The notes under the pieces are model-generated. The model made no database searches, had not been told where the DNA came from, and was given only the letters and a program-made list of their open reading frames with translations. A stretch of 64,000 nucleotides of DNA, taken from the NCBI RefSeq assembly GCF_030269925.1, contig NC_085107.1:8122001-8186000 (forward strand), in the 5' to 3' direction. The stretch is from Bombyx mori. Its lineage: Eukaryota; Arthropoda; Insecta; Lepidoptera; Bombycidae. How positions within the stretch are numbered: position 1 is the stretch's first letter; the number at the start of each line of letters is the position of its first letter. This document shows, piece by piece, positions 1-11,440 of the stretch. A program made the translations under genes and the position numbers.

Positions 1-751
1 TTAATTAAATCGGTTTTCTTATTCCTTCTTTTTACCTGAGAGCCCGGAATGTTGCATCATGATTGCTATTTCATTATAGTTGTAAAAACATTGACAAAAA
101 ACATCCCTTTACCTTTTCGATAGGTTATGTTATTATTTTAAGACACCCCGTGCAGTAAAAAGATGATCTTAAATCCTGTTGATTTGGATTCAATTTTACT
201 TCCTAATGAATAAAAGTTATTTACGAATCCATTTTTTAGCCATTAAAATTCCAATTATGGTTCTGGAAAATGATGTAAACTTTTTTTTTTAAATATCTGA
301 TAGAATAAATGCAATTCAATACGTTACTGCCTTATTTATTTTAAGCTAAAAATAATTTGTAAGAATCGAATAGTTGTTTTCAAGTTAAATAGCATTCCGA
401 TTTCACAGTTCTTCGGGACTAACGGTTTTGGCGCGTAAAAACTCGTTGAGAATCATTCAGAACTTTTTATGTTGTATCAAATAACCCTGATTTTATGTAC
501 AATTCGATGAACAATAAATTATATGAAACATTTACTTAAATGAACATTTATTTTTAATTCGTAGTAACAAAATTCATATTTTGTAATCAGTTAGAAACGA
601 AACATATTGGTTTACATTTAGTATTTAATAATGACTTATTAAGCATTGAGGATTTGTTGTATACCTATAAGTCTCACTATACGGGTAGAATGACTGAAAG
701 TGAATTTTGGCTTTTGAAACGAGATTTCTAAGACATTTCATCCATGCCTTG
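1..751. other. Unassigned AT-rich sequence
   Basis: No coding region or recognisable repeat is supported here. The last 100 bases may hold a badly decayed upstream part of the LINE fragment that follows, because gaggatttgtt near 645 also occurs inside the better copy at 31.2 kb. Confidence 0.5.
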
Positions 752-864
752 CGGTAGGCAGCGACTTGGCTCTGCTCCTGGCATTGCTGAAGTCCATGGG
801 CGACGGTAACCACTTACCATCAGGTGGGTCGTACGCTCGTCTGCCTACAAAGGCAATAAAAAAA
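752..864 (+). mobile_element. 3' end of L1Bm/BMC1-like LINE
   Basis: This fragment carries the terminal coding and 3' tail segment found in five other places in the window (5.5, 23.3, 31.2, 39.1 and 62.5 kb). It starts at ggtaggcagcg, runs through the tail element gtaaccact...atcaggtggg, and ends with gcaataaaaaaa. The encoded end of the protein reads GRQRLGSAPGIAEVHGRR in better copies. It is 5'-truncated, as expected of target-primed reverse transcription. The family name is from memory; the repeat relationship is seen directly. Confidence 0.8.
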
Positions 865-1356
865 TCCCAGATATTGCGGCATAATTAGTTAGGCTTGAAG
901 GTCTCACAGATAATATTTACTGATTTACTGCAAAAAACCAAGTCAAATATGCAATTAAAGCAATAAAAGTCGCCATGTGGAAATTATGTTTATATTAAAT
1001 TATTATTTGTGTGTGGTATTTGAAATAATTTGTAATGTTTTAAAAAATATAGAGAAAAATAATCAAACAAACAATAAAATTCATATACTTCCCAGAGCGA
1101 GGATAAAAAAGTAGAAACCCGTAGTTCTAGATAATATTGTATTACATTTGTCATGTACTTTTGCTACGCCGAGCCAAGATTTGCTAGCTTAGTTCATATA
1201 TCGTGAAAGTTAGAATAAAGCGAAGACAACTGTCGTATGCTCTGTCATGAGACCACGAATGCGAGACTTTGGTGCGTCAACTAATGTTTAATTGTATTAC
1301 GTTTCCAAAAATATTAGTTAAACGTATTTTGACACAAAGGTTTCCATTTATGCTAG

Positions 1357-1555
1357 CGGAAGGTCTTATGAGTCCGCATGGGAGATATTACCAGCGAACC
1401 CATTTCTGCCGCGAAACTGTGGTGGTTTCGGGTTTAAAGAGTGGGGGCAGTCGCTATGCAATACAATACATAATATACTATTGAGAATTAGACCTGATTT
1501 CTCGAGGTGGGTGACGCGTATCACGTTGTGATATTCATGGGCTCTAGTAACCACT
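1357..1555 (+). mobile_element. Bm1 SINE, internal fragment, degenerate
   Basis: The order of blocks matches the full-length Bm1 at 3870-4303: gagtccgca, atttctgccg(t/c)gaa, a GGGGCAGTCG block, tctcgaggtgggtg, and atgggctctagtaaccact. It lacks the tRNA-like head and the 3' A tail and carries many substitutions, so it is old. A short open frame over this region is incidental. Confidence 0.75.
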
Positions 1556-1765
1556 AAATTCTAAATTGGCCGTGAATGTATTCATTAGTCTAGATAATAA
1601 AATTTTATCATTTGATATATATCTTGATATTTATGTATAGACAAAAATAGCAATGATTCTTAAAAACTGAATAATGTCTGCCTCTGTAATGCTTGCGGCA
1701 GAAACGGGCATGAGGAAAAGTTGAATAGTATTTTAATAATTTCATTAAAAAAAATTTTAGTATTA

Positions 1766-2055
1766 CTAGCTGACCCGGCAGACTTCTTAGTGCCTCAATC
1801 GATAAATAAAAGACCTAAACTTTTGTATAAAATAAACTTAAAACAAACAAAAGGAATCCGTCCGACGGGGGACACATCAAACGAAAAACAAAATTATTAT
1901 TTTTATTTACTTCCGAGCATATTCATATTTATCTACCTTTTAAATCTTCTCTGGACTTCCACAAATAATTCAAGACTAAAATTAGACAAATCGGTCTAGC
2001 CGTTCTCGAGTTTTAGCGAGACTAACGAACAGCAATTCATTTATATATATATAGA
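1766..2055 (-). mobile_element. Non-autonomous Helitron-like element, family H2
   Basis: Read on the minus strand it begins TCTATATATATA and ends GGGTCAGCTAG. It is flanked by host A at the 5' end and T at the 3' end, the canonical Helitron arrangement. A GGCACT...AGT-CT-GCC hairpin lies just upstream of the CTAG end. It is about 71% to 90% similar by eye to copies at 39933-40190 and 48174-48467. There is no coding capacity for Rep/helicase, so it would depend on a partner element. An RTE-derived origin was considered because of the AT-rich end, but the TC/CTAG termini favour Helitron. Confidence 0.7.
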
Positions 2056-2700
2056 TTAACGCCATTGCCTTGTAGCAGCGTAAGTTTTGCACCGACATAA
2101 CACTGTCTAGTTTTCGTCCCCAAAAAGTTTGACGAGGGAGGTCAAGTGGTCCGACCCTTGTCCGTGTTAGCGGAGCAACGAGTAAAATCTAGTTGTTAAT
2201 AAATTAGCAAAAGCACGGGGTATATTTAAGTAGTTAATCTACTCGAGTACGCTCGAGTTTTAATTATAGTCGATTCATATAAAACAAAAGCACACAAATA
2301 AGTTTTATGCTTAAATGAAAACTGAAACTATTATTAGTTCATGAATTTATTTTAACGTTGAAATGTATGCAGGTGGATAAATGAGATCACGGCCCACATT
2401 GAAATCCAGAAATATAGCAACCTAAATGTCGCTAACCACTTTAAACATCATGTTAAAAGCTCAGTTATTGTATTGTCTAACCACTCTCCGACCCTTCAAT
2501 TCACAATGCATGATTGTTTACCGGTATAAATAGACAAGGTGATGATATCCGCACAGACTTGCAAAAGACCCTACTCCTAATAATAATGCAAACTAAAAGA
2601 TTTGGATGGTACAATTACCCTCTTTGCTTTATGTAGGGTTATGTTCATTTTTTTGGCACTTTACAGAGGATTTGAACATTATCACATAGAATGATATTTT
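2056..2700. other. Unassigned AT-rich sequence
   Basis: No gene or known repeat recognised. Confidence 0.5.
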
Positions 2701-2942
2701 TATTGATTTGATGGGTAGAAGAGCTCATGGCCTATTTGGTGTTAAGTAGTTGTAGGTGTCGATAGAGATCATCAACATAAATGGTGATATTTCCATAATG
2801 GCGGTATCCACGTTGAGTTCTAGGTCTCAATTTTATAGTACAGCAGCTGCCTCATCCTTCAAACCGAAATTGGTTACGGACAGAAATAGGTAAGGTAGTG
2901 GTACCTACCCGTGTAGAATCACAAGTCGTCCTATTACTAGAT
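2701..2942 (-). mobile_element. Bm1 SINE, degenerate 3' two-thirds
   Basis: The minus strand carries the Bm1 order reversed: gatgggtagaagagctca, ttggtgttaagtagtt, tgaattctagg-like block, cttcaaaccgaaa, cagaaataggtaaggtagtggtacctacccgtg. Several indels separate the blocks, so this is an old copy. Confidence 0.75.
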
Positions 2943-3002
2943 ACCAGGTGCCTCGCACTAGATCAGGTATGCTTCAAAAATAACAGGATAATAGCCTTCT
3001 AA

Positions 3003-3430
3003 TCTATATACATACTAATACGTGAAGCAAAAACTTTGTACCCCTTTTTACGAAATTTGCGAGGACGGAGGAGTTATGCTATTTCCCTCCCACACTAAAA
3101 AGAATATTGAGAAAGAGTACAGATTGCTAAATTTTTTTTATTTCGCATAAAGAATGCATTAAGTAAATAAAAAAAATATTACACACACTACCATGTATTT
3201 GCCACACACGCGCATCTAAACTCTTTGGTTTATTGTTAAAGTCTGTGGTCAAATTGAGAATAGATTAATACTGTTTGTCTTTAATAATATATTATTTATC
3301 TATACAGCAACTTTGGCGTAATCTGTGATTGTAGAAGTATTATATAGTGTGATAATAGGCCCGTAATAAATTTCAATCTTATAATTTAAATTAATTATGG
3401 TCAAAATTTCGACTCTTGGGCGACCATTAG
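3003..3430 (+). mobile_element. Non-autonomous Helitron-like element, family H1 (diverged copy)
   Basis: It starts with TCTATATACATACTAATACG preceded by A, and ends near ATTAG followed by T, where other copies have CTAG. The interior contains the family landmarks gtgaagcaaaaactttgtac, gaggacggaggag, acacacactac and tttgtctttaataat. The 3' hairpin is damaged (aaaatttcgactcttggg instead of the intact AGTCGAATTTCGACT palindrome). It is the most diverged of five H1 copies in the window. Confidence 0.8.
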
Positions 3431-3555
3431 TATATAAAAAAGGTGAAAATGTGAAATATAGGATAGAATCAGATCTTTGTTACTCTTCACACAAAAACTA
3501 ATGGATGGAGTTAGCTTGATGAAACTTAGGCTAGCACTGAGGCTGTAGTACTGTT

Positions 3556-3765
3556 GTAGACTCTTATTTTTTATGTGTGTGTTAGCTCAGAACTTTTTTG
3601 TAGATGAACCGATTTTTAGGATTCTTTTATTTGAAATCTGGTGCTTCTCATGTAGTCAGTACCGTTCCATTTTTTTCATCATCTGATCTGGTCAGTAGTT
3701 TTTGAGTTGTTATCCTTAATTTTGCTTATGCATATTATTTACTTGAGTTCAACTACATTGATAAA
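3556..3765 (+). repeat. Dispersed repeat A, copy 1
   Basis: It is similar, with small indels, to 8027-8240: ttttttatgtgtgtgttag, cagaactttttt, gatgaacc, tttttaggat, gaaatctggtg, ttctcatgtagt, catcatct, atctggtcagtag, and a shared end acttgagtt(c)aactacattgat. The class of element is unknown to me. Similar 'cagaactttt...ccgattt' sequences are common in moth genomes. Confidence 0.8.
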
Positions 3766-3869
3766 CGTTTTTAAAAAACAACTAGAGAACCATGAATATA
3801 AGAAATAAATATTTTTCAAATAATCATCGAGAATCATAGCGAAACGTGATCGAGTTTCATAAGTTACAA

Positions 3870-4303
3870 GTCGTCGTGGCCTAAAGGATAAGACGTCCGG
3901 TGCATTCGTGCTCGATGCACCGGTGTTCGAATCTCAGGCGGGTACCAATTTTTCTAATGAAATACGTACTCAAGAACTGTTCATGATTGATTTCCACGGT
4001 GAAGGAATAACATCGTGTAATAAAAATCAAACCCAGAAAATTATAATTTACGTAATTACTGGTGGTAGGACCTCTTGTGAATCCGCGCGGGTAGGTATCA
4101 CCACCCTGGCTATTTTTTACCGTGAAGCAGTAATGCGTTTCGGTTTGAAGGGTGGGGTTGCCGTTGTAACTATACTGAGACCTTAGAACTTATATCTCAA
4201 GGTGGGTGGCGCATTTACGTTATAGGTGTATATGGGCTCCAGTAGCCACTTAACACCAGTAGGGCTGTGAGCTCGTCCATCCATCTAAGCAATAAATAAA
4301 AAA
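3870..4303 (+). mobile_element. Bm1 SINE, full length
   Basis: The 5' head is tRNA-like: gtggcctaaaggataagac fits a pol III A box and ggtgttcgaatctc a B box. The tRNA-unrelated body follows (ggtggtaggacctcttgtga, ctatttttaccgtgaagcag, ggtttgaagggtgggg, aaggtgggtggcgcatttac) and a 3' tail ends gcaataaataaaaaaa. At about 434 bp it fits the expected Bm1 length of roughly 450 bp. Imperfect flanking repeats aagttacaa (from 3861) and aagttatcaa (from 4304) may be the target-site duplication. The short open frame inside it (3908-4186) is not a gene. Confidence 0.93.
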
Positions 4304-5496
4304 AAGTTATCAAACATTCCTAATAGATAAGTATTTGAATATTAATATCATTTCCGTCTTTTAAAAATATTTTTTAACCCACTACTTAGGACACTACTAT
4401 TATACATTAATAGGAAGCTTTGCAAATATCATCTCCTCATTTTCAGATTACGTAGACATACCATTAATTTCTTTGATAGAGACAGAAAACGCCATTAATA
4501 TAATTGACGTCCGTCGCCGCGTCGGCTGTGTCAGCGTTTTTCTCACTCCCAAAATTATATCTGCACCGATTACTAAACACCATTCACTCGAATCTTACGG
4601 TCACCTAATCTTTCATTTGGAAATTAACTAAGATTAGGACCAGTCTCTGATTTCGTTTGATGAGATCCACTAATCTCGTTTGTAGGGAATTTGATTGGGC
4701 ATCTAATTAGAGGAATCTTGTATTCTGGTTTATGGAAATTTCGTTTGCTTATTATAATTTTCGATCATCGAATATTATTACATCAACAAAAAAGTTTTTG
4801 AGTTTTCGCAAAACCTAATTAATAGCTTTACCGCGGCAGTTCCCGAGTGCCACACGTTTTTTTTTTGTTTCACAAACACTCGCGTGCTGATCGCAAAACA
4901 TACATTAGCCGTGTACATTCACGCATCATATTATCTCTTGTAATCGAAAAACAGCATTTCAGTCGAGTCGAATAAATTGAAGAGCGCGCTTAGTCACCAG
5001 AAGCGAGTCGACACATCTTATTAGGTTCGCTGCCTTTTCCCAGGATTCCGGACCGCCCTCACCCTGAGGAGGACCGGTTTCAAACACGCATTGAACAACA
5101 ACATTAAGCTATACGCTTAAGCGTTTTAAACACCGTTTCCTTGGTTTCTAAAGTGTGAATTTATTGAACATCAACTTAATAAACGAGATATTGAGTTGGT
5201 AGTCAAACGTTCATTACTTGCACCGTAGCGTTAAGATTCTCGATTTAAAACCTCTGGCAAACCCTTCTCTTACATAACGGGACTGTATAAAGACAGCTTC
5301 GAGTATGATATGGAGATTCTACCGTATGATTTTGATGACTCCATTCTTTTTTTTCAAAGAAATACAAAAATTAACTTTAATGCCGTTATGAATATGAAAT
5401 GTTATTATGATCTCTTGTGAATGCAAAGGCAGTATTTTGTATAAAAAAATGGATTTCAGTTAATGTATACTTTTGAAAGGTTACACATTTGTTGTT
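4304..5496. other. Unassigned; contains a short repeated motif
   Basis: No gene was recognised. The stretch 4821-4867 (aatagctttaccgcggcagt, then tcccgagtgcca and a T run) is nearly repeated at 37956-38002. A locally GC-richer patch at about 4955-5090 could be a promoter or untranslated exon, but no start site or splice site is convincing. Confidence 0.4.
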
Positions 5497-5778
5497 GCAC
5501 ATGTTTTGTATCAATACCTGGAGCCACTGCGGTCATCCACAGTGCGTTTCCAGAGGTATTTTTTGCCACGTATCATCCGGCTATGGAATGAGCTTCCCTC
5601 CACGGTGTTTCCCGAGCGCTATGACATGTCCTTCTTCAAACAAGGCTTGTGGAGAGTATTAAGCGGTAGGCAGCGGCTTGGCTCTGCCCCTGGCATTGCT
5701 GAAGTCCATGGGCGACGGTAACCACTCACCATCAGGCGGGCCGTACGCTCGTCTACCTACAAGGGCAATAAAAAAAAA
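5497..5778 (+). mobile_element. L1Bm/BMC1-like LINE, 3' coding end and tail
   Basis: The open frame reads the reverse transcriptase C-terminus: YLEPLRSSTVRFQ, then FLPRIIRLWNELPSTVFPER, YDMSFFKQGLW and RQRLGSAPGIAEVHGRR, stopping at 5721. The RLWNELPS block is typical of the C-terminal region of insect LINE ORF2 proteins. The 3' tail ends gggcaataaaaaaaaa. This is the best-preserved reading frame of the family in the window. The element is heavily 5'-truncated. Confidence 0.88.
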
Positions 5779-8000
5779 CATTACACATGTTGAGGCATGA
5801 AGCAATTGACGAGAATTAAAAAAAAAGAGCCAAAAATTAATGTGAAATGTTCTGAAAATAATAATTTTATCGCTTTCAAAACAAACTTTGTAATGGTATT
5901 ACGTGTGAGAATTTAACTTTCTTTGAATCGTGACTGGTGGAAGATGCCCGAGTTCAATCATTGTCAGACATCCACTGCTGTGCTTGGCCATTTTCTTTGA
6001 TTTCCAATTTTCTTAATTTAATTTCAAATTTTGTTTAGAAAACATAGATACTGTTAGTATTGTTTTTGTGTTTCTAATGTACTTCTTTCTTATTATCAGA
6101 ATACGGGTTGTTCGATTTCAAAGATTAATTAATAGTTCCGTGTGAAGATTTCTTTTAAAAAATATAAATTTATTCAGGCAAGGCATTATTGAGTTTGACA
6201 GGATAAATTAAGCAGCCGTACTCGTTTTTACAAACTAATTTAATGCGCAGTGTAATTTGATTTCCAGAAATGAAAATGTTTCGATGCTTTGGTTCAAATT
6301 TCAAAGTAATTGAAATTTACACATACAATATTATTTTAGTGTTAATCGTTCATAATCATAAATGTATGTATTCATATATGGACAAATAAATTATTTGGAT
6401 ATAAGAATATAAATAATGTATTCACATTAAATTTCAAAATTGTAGAAAAACAAAGAATGACTGTTAAGTCTGCATTACTTCAGTTCTTTATAGATTTGTG
6501 ACTGTTAGTTGGAAATGAAAAATTGCAATCGCTTTGACATTAGAAATGTGATTCTCGAAATGACTATTAGAACCCGATTTCTTGTTATCATCCTCTATAA
6601 TTTCGTTGAGTACACGGGTAAAATTACAGTACAGTCCGTATCCGACCTGATGGCTTCACGTGATGGCTCAACGTGATTCCTAACGTGGACACGCTTCATC
6701 GATCATAACATTTCATCTTATGAGTTTCTGAATCGCCGATTGCCTCGTGAAGTCAGTTACTGAACAATTTGATGACAACAATTTACGATTTACAGGACAT
6801 TTTACAGCTGCTTCAATACTACCGTGAGAAATACAGTATTACTTTGCCACTTCTAAAGTTTTTCATTTATTTAATTTAGTTTTTAAAGTGAGTGAAATAG
6901 AATATGGCACCCCAAATGACTGATTTGAACAGCACTTTGATGAAATAAAACGTAGTCCAATACTAAGCGGACATATAAAATCACACAATGTTAATTTATC
7001 GTTTAAATCAGTAGAGTGGTACAGGGAATGTTGTTCCCGCCATTATTGCTATTGTTTGTATTCTCTCCACGTCCTAAGAAGGAAATTAGTGGAACGAGAT
7101 TCTTGAAGCCGACCAGGTGCTAATGGCCCTTGTAAATAATAACAATAGTACTATAATAATATAATTTTGTGCACACAATACGTAAATACGTTTAAGTTAG
7201 TGGTCTACTATTGTTCTCTAAGAATAAAAAGTTCTGTCATTTACGGGTGTAAAGTACATATGTAATTGCTAATTAGGTCCATTTGTAAAAAAAAGGATAT
7301 ACATTTATTAAAAGCCAGCTTTTTATTTTTATAGTTTAGTTAAAAATATATAAAACAATAATAATACACAGATGAAATAATGGCGTTTTTTTATATGTAT
7401 TAAATGATTATGAGAGCCCATAGAAATCATAACGTTGCTATGGGTGTCAGCATTTATTGAAATTGCGGCATAAAGTCGAATCGTTGGGTGCAAATGTGTT
7501 ACATTTAAAGGCCCTAATGATACGCATTAGGTCTGTAATGTAAGTGAAAGATTTTAAGAATTAAATCATTTATTTTCCCGTATTTTATTTTTTTATTGCC
7601 CTTGTAGGCAGATGAGTTTAAATCTCCCTTGTTTAGTATATTGGCTGTCACACAACACTGAAACACTATTGTTGCTTGGTGCTAGATGTAGACAGTAACA
7701 TTTGTTTGCAACGACAAAAAAATTAAGAGCCAATGAGCAATCTATTAATTCAGAATACATTTTTATAAAATCAAATTCGTTAATTTACGCAATGTTTCAT
7801 TTTCAATTGCCAATACTGGCAATTTACGTACTTACAAGCTGTTTATGTAATAGGAGCCGACGTAAATTGGAATATAAAAAAAAAATGACAAAAATATACG
7901 AACGATTCTTAATTTGAATATTGGTATTGGAACTCGTACGCTTGAAATGGAAGCCTATATAATTTCTTTGTTATATTATTCACGTTGTATAGTTCTTTTT
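5779..8000. other. Unassigned AT-rich sequence
   Basis: No gene was found. The only recognisable item is a short minus-strand piece at about 7584-7615 (ttttattgcccttgtaggcag) that matches the extreme 3' tail of the L1Bm-like LINE. Confidence 0.5.
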
Positions 8001-8246
8001 ACCGACCTAAAAAAGAAGGAGTTTTCAATTCGACTCTTGTTTTTTATGTGTGTGTTAGGTCAGAACTTTTTTTAATAGATGAACCAATTTTTAGGATCTT
8101 TTTTATTTGAAATCTGGTGTTTCTCATGTAGTAAGTACCATTTCAATTTTTTCATCATCTAATCTGGTCAGTAGCTTTCGGGTTGTTCTCCTTAATGACC
8201 CTTGTGCATATTTACTTGAGTTCGACTACATTGATGATATTCTCAG
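8001..8246 (+). repeat. Dispersed repeat A, copy 2, interrupted by a LINE
   Basis: The copy starts accgacctaaaaaagaagga and matches 3556-3765 from 8027. It is split by the LINE fragment at 8247-8570 and seems to resume after 8581 (tttactgggttgaagttggt). The last 11 bases, gatattctcag, are repeated at 8571-8581. Confidence 0.8.
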
Positions 8247-8570
8247 CCCTAAACACGTCATTAAGGATCCTCCTGATCCATTAACGGTGCTTTTAGATAC
8301 CACAGGCACCGGTTAACGTCCTCATCGCATTCGTCGCTTGCGACGAAGGGCTCGTGGAGTGAATGAACTCATAGACACAGCCCACTGAGTTTCTCGCCGG
8401 ATCTTCTCAGTGGGTCGCGTTTCCGATCCGGTGGTAGATTCTGCGAAGCACTGCTCTTGCTAGGGCCAGTGTACGCAACACTCCCTGTTAGAGCCCCGTG
8501 AGCTCACCTATACGTCAAGGAAAAGCTGAAATAGCCTCTCAGGGCTATCAACATAGGTAAGAAAAAAGAA
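8247..8570 (+). mobile_element. Jockey-like LINE, 3' terminal insertion with target-site duplication
   Basis: This is a 324-bp 5'-truncated LINE end. It encodes the last residues KHVIKDPPDPLTVLLDTTGTG and then a stop. The 3' UTR has a perfect stem CCCACTGAG/CTCAGTGGG (8381-8389 and 8406-8414), ggtggtagattctgcgaagc, and a terminal gctatcaacataggtaagaaaaaa. The 11-bp duplication gatattctcag on both sides (8236-8246, 8571-8581) shows a bona fide retrotransposition event. Relatives are at 15717, 42087 and 47429, all on the minus strand. Confidence 0.92.
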
Positions 8571-8654
8571 GATATTCTCAGTTTACTGGGTTGAAGTTGG
8601 TTTACATATTTTTGTTAACGTTTTGTATGATATGAATGTAATCAGGATGTTAAT

Positions 8655-8770
8655 TCATATTATTTGGAACCGTTGCGCTCGTCCACATTGGGTTACCAGA
8701 TCATTAATTTTTTTGCCTCGTTTCATCAAGCCACAGAATGAACTCCATTACACGGTGTTTTTCGGTTCAT
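8655..8770 (+). pseudogene. Decayed LINE ORF2 C-terminus (L1Bm-like)
   Basis: Reading with indels gives a YYLEPLRSST-like, then FLPRF..., then NEL(H)YTVF-like order, matching the 5.5 kb copy: ttggaaccgttgcgctcgtc, cctcgtttcatcaagc, gaatgaactcc, acggtgttt. The tail is missing. Confidence 0.55.
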
Positions 8771-10149
8771 CGGTAAAAAAGTAACTTGATCTTTCCGATT
8801 CGTTTAGAAATTAATTATATAAAATATGAATTTTGTTTAATGTTTTACATAACTCACTTTTGATTATGGAACGGGGCAATTTTTTTTAAGTGAATCTGAA
8901 ATTGTATTTCTGAAAAAGTTGATTCACTGCAATACACATTAGTAAATTCAAGTTAACGCACTCAAAGGCAGCAACTAAAGAATAAAACATAATTAATATT
9001 ATATCATTTATTACGTTTCACATAAGTCATACCATATGCGTACAGGACCAGAAAAAATCGGTAAATTATAACTGTCAGAAATATTACAAGATGGATTAAA
9101 ATTTATTATCTATTTTAGAGCCAAAGCAAATTACACTGAAATATTCTTTGGCCGATGTGATTTCTGGAAAGGGTTTCGCGAATAAATCTAATAGAAATCT
9201 ACGTTGATGTAGGTCTGATATGTCAAAAACGTTACACTGAATAAGAATACGTGTCATTTCATGACTAAGGAATATTGCTCGCTTTTTATTTTATATTTTC
9301 ACTGATTTTGTTGGGTCGACGAAATAATAAAACGAATGTGCTAGGAACATATATTTTTTAACATTAAACTGTTAGGAATTAATGTCTGTGTCTCACTATT
9401 TTAATAAGTGAACAGAAGAGGTATCTTAATTCATCCGATGCTAATTGGCTGGCAGAGGAGAGAGAAAACCAAACTCAAGGCCTTAAGACCCAAGTTTTAA
9501 TTGTTGTAATGGTTGTCTCATCCTTCTTCGTGGCGGAAACTTGCTGGCTGGCACGTATTGGTGTGGCCTCAGAATTTAACCTGGTACCTTTTCATGAGAT
9601 TAGATCACGAGAAATGACAGCTTCCGCGGCCTGGATACTCGGTTATTTTTTTTTTTTTTTAGTAGAGTTATTGAGGAAGTTTGGTATGTAAGATATTTTT
9701 TTTATCATTGACATTAAAATCGCAATTAATCGATCTTAATTCCCTTTTAAACTGAAATGCACGATTGTTTTGCAGTGTATAATGTGTGGTCACAATAACT
9801 GGCATTCAAATTATGTATGTATAGATTGGAATTAGCATTACGTAGGAAGACAAGATAGTGATTCTATAGACAGATGGTGAAGGGGGAAGGAATAATATCA
9901 ATTCGAGATCTCCTTCACCTTTGAGTCCATCGACATGTAAGATCCTCTGTGCAGGAATCTTAGATATTTCATTATACTTGCAATTTTATATAGTTATGTA
10001 TAGTATTAGAACAATAGCAAAATATGTCAACGGTTTTTTCTTAAATTTACAATATTTCATATTATTCTTTTTTTGATTACATTTTAATAGTACTTAGTTT
10101 TTTTCATAAACGTTTTATTTCGACCAACGTAAATTAAGAGTTTTTAGTT
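8771..10149. other. Unassigned AT-rich sequence
   Basis: No gene or repeat recognised. The open frame at 9509-9691 has no supporting feature. Confidence 0.5.
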
Positions 10150-10222
10150 TTTTTTATATAGATAGGTGAGGAAGCTCACGGCCTACTTCGTGGTTAACGA
10201 AGCCCATAAGCGTTACAAAAAA
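10150..10222 (-). mobile_element. Possible Bm1 SINE 3' end, very degenerate
   Basis: The blocks tagataggtgaggaagctca, cggcctactt, tggttaa and gaagcccata follow the order of the Bm1 3' tail read on the minus strand. Divergence is high and the assignment tentative. Confidence 0.4.
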
Positions 10223-10423
10223 AAATGCTGATACACATTTTGAAAAAAATCAGGTCCTAGTTTCAATTGTGTTTTGTCACGGCAACAGGACAGGCTTTAC
10301 TTCAGAAAATTTTGGTGCAAGAGACGGTCAAAATTTGTGTCTGAAGTGGAGAGCTCTCCGGGGCGTGTCTCCGAGTGGGATGAATTGAACTTAGTTCAGA
10401 CAACAGTACTTATCCGGGTGGGC

Positions 10424-10516
10424 CACGGATACCACTATTTCGATTCCACCACTTCATTTCGGTCGATTGGAATGATGGCTAAGGTCATTCAAACTGGAAA
10501 GTGTTGTTGCTTCTAG
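10424..10516 (+). repeat. Repeat pair B, copy 1
   Basis: About 93 bp here match 14521-14620: ccacggatacca, ctatttcgat(t/a)ccaccac, ttcatttcg, cgattggaatga, ggctaaggtcattcaaactg and ttgttgcttctag. Flanks differ. The class is unknown. The open frame 10274-10516 covers it, but the copy at 14.5 kb is not open, so coding is unlikely. Confidence 0.8.
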
Positions 10517-10953
10517 TAACGTCTGTTAGATCACAACTAACCTATCAATGCTATAAAAAAAGCCATTTCAATTTTTTGTTTGTTTACTGAATGTGAGTAG
10601 TTTAATAGCATTTGGGCTTTGGGAACAAATCCAATTCACCTTGTTACTGAACAAAATGAATTGGATATACAGCCTTTTTCTTCGCCTTTTTTATAAAATT
10701 ATATAGATTCAGAACGTAGAACGGCAATTTATATTTTATGCTATGTTATGGGATAGGCAATTGATTGCAAAAGTCTGTACATTGTGAACGGCCAAACAAA
10801 ATATATACTGGAATATCTATTCAATTACCACTGCTCGTATGACGGATCACATCAAAGATAACGTATTTACTTCCATTACTTACAAGTCACATTTGCAGAG
10901 GATACACGTAATATTTTGTGTAATATTGAATTAATTTAAACTGAAATCAATAT

Positions 10954-11141
10954 GTAATCATCATCATCATCATCATCATCAGCCTTTATCTGCCCACTGC
11001 TGGACATAGGCCTTCCCCAATGCCTTCCACATAATGCGGGCCTCCGCCTTCCGCATCCAACGACTTTCCGGCGTGCGCACTAAGTCGTCAGTCCACCTGG
11101 TTGGAGGACGCCCCACGCTCCTTGTACCCATCCGTGGCCTC
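10954..11141 (-). mobile_element. RTE-like LINE, 3' end
   Basis: On the minus strand an open frame of about 54 codons reads RPRMGTRSVGRPPTRWTDDL, then ESRWMRKAEARIMWKALGKA and YVQQWADKG before a stop. The GRPPTRW-DDL and ALG-AYVQQW blocks are typical of the last residues of lepidopteran RTE-type reverse transcriptases. The 3' end runs into a (ATG)n microsatellite, here (ATC)n on the plus strand at about 10957-10981. It is severely 5'-truncated. Confidence 0.85.
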
Positions 11142-11324
11142 CTAATATAATATAATAATATAATAATCCTAATAGTTGCTGATATGTAAAAAAAAAAAAC
11201 TTATCTCAGACACCAGGCTAAAATATGCTAATTTGTAAGAACATACTTTTGTATTTAACTATTAATATTTTTTGTCATATATGTTTTATGGTATAGCTTG
11301 GGTACCTTGCTTTTTAAAATGTAG

Positions 11325-11440
11325 ACCGAAGAAGTATTGAAGGTCACAGGAATTCGCTGGATGCGGGTAATGCAGGGCCAGTCATTCTGGTGAGGCTTGG
11401 AGGAGGCCTATGTACAACAGTGGACGTTTATGAGCTTTTA
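11325..11440 (+). pseudogene. RTE-like LINE C-terminus, degenerate
   Basis: The plus frame reads VTGIRWMRVMQGQSFW, a stop, then GLEEAYVQQWTF, matching the 10.95 kb copy in order. One internal stop and no ATG-repeat tail. Confidence 0.7.

Noticed and set aside
625..813. Minus-strand open frame
   Set aside because: It is the antisense of the L1Bm-like LINE tail; the sense strand carries the recognised sequence.
3870..3945. Possible tRNA gene
   Set aside because: A and B boxes are present, but no acceptor stem closes and the sequence runs straight into the Bm1 body; it is a SINE head.
3908..4186. 92-codon plus-strand open frame
   Set aside because: It lies entirely within the full-length Bm1 SINE, which is not protein-coding.
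10956..10981. CRISPR-like or regulatory short repeat array
   Set aside because: It is the (ATC)n microsatellite tail of an RTE-like LINE; a CRISPR array is not expected in an insect genome.
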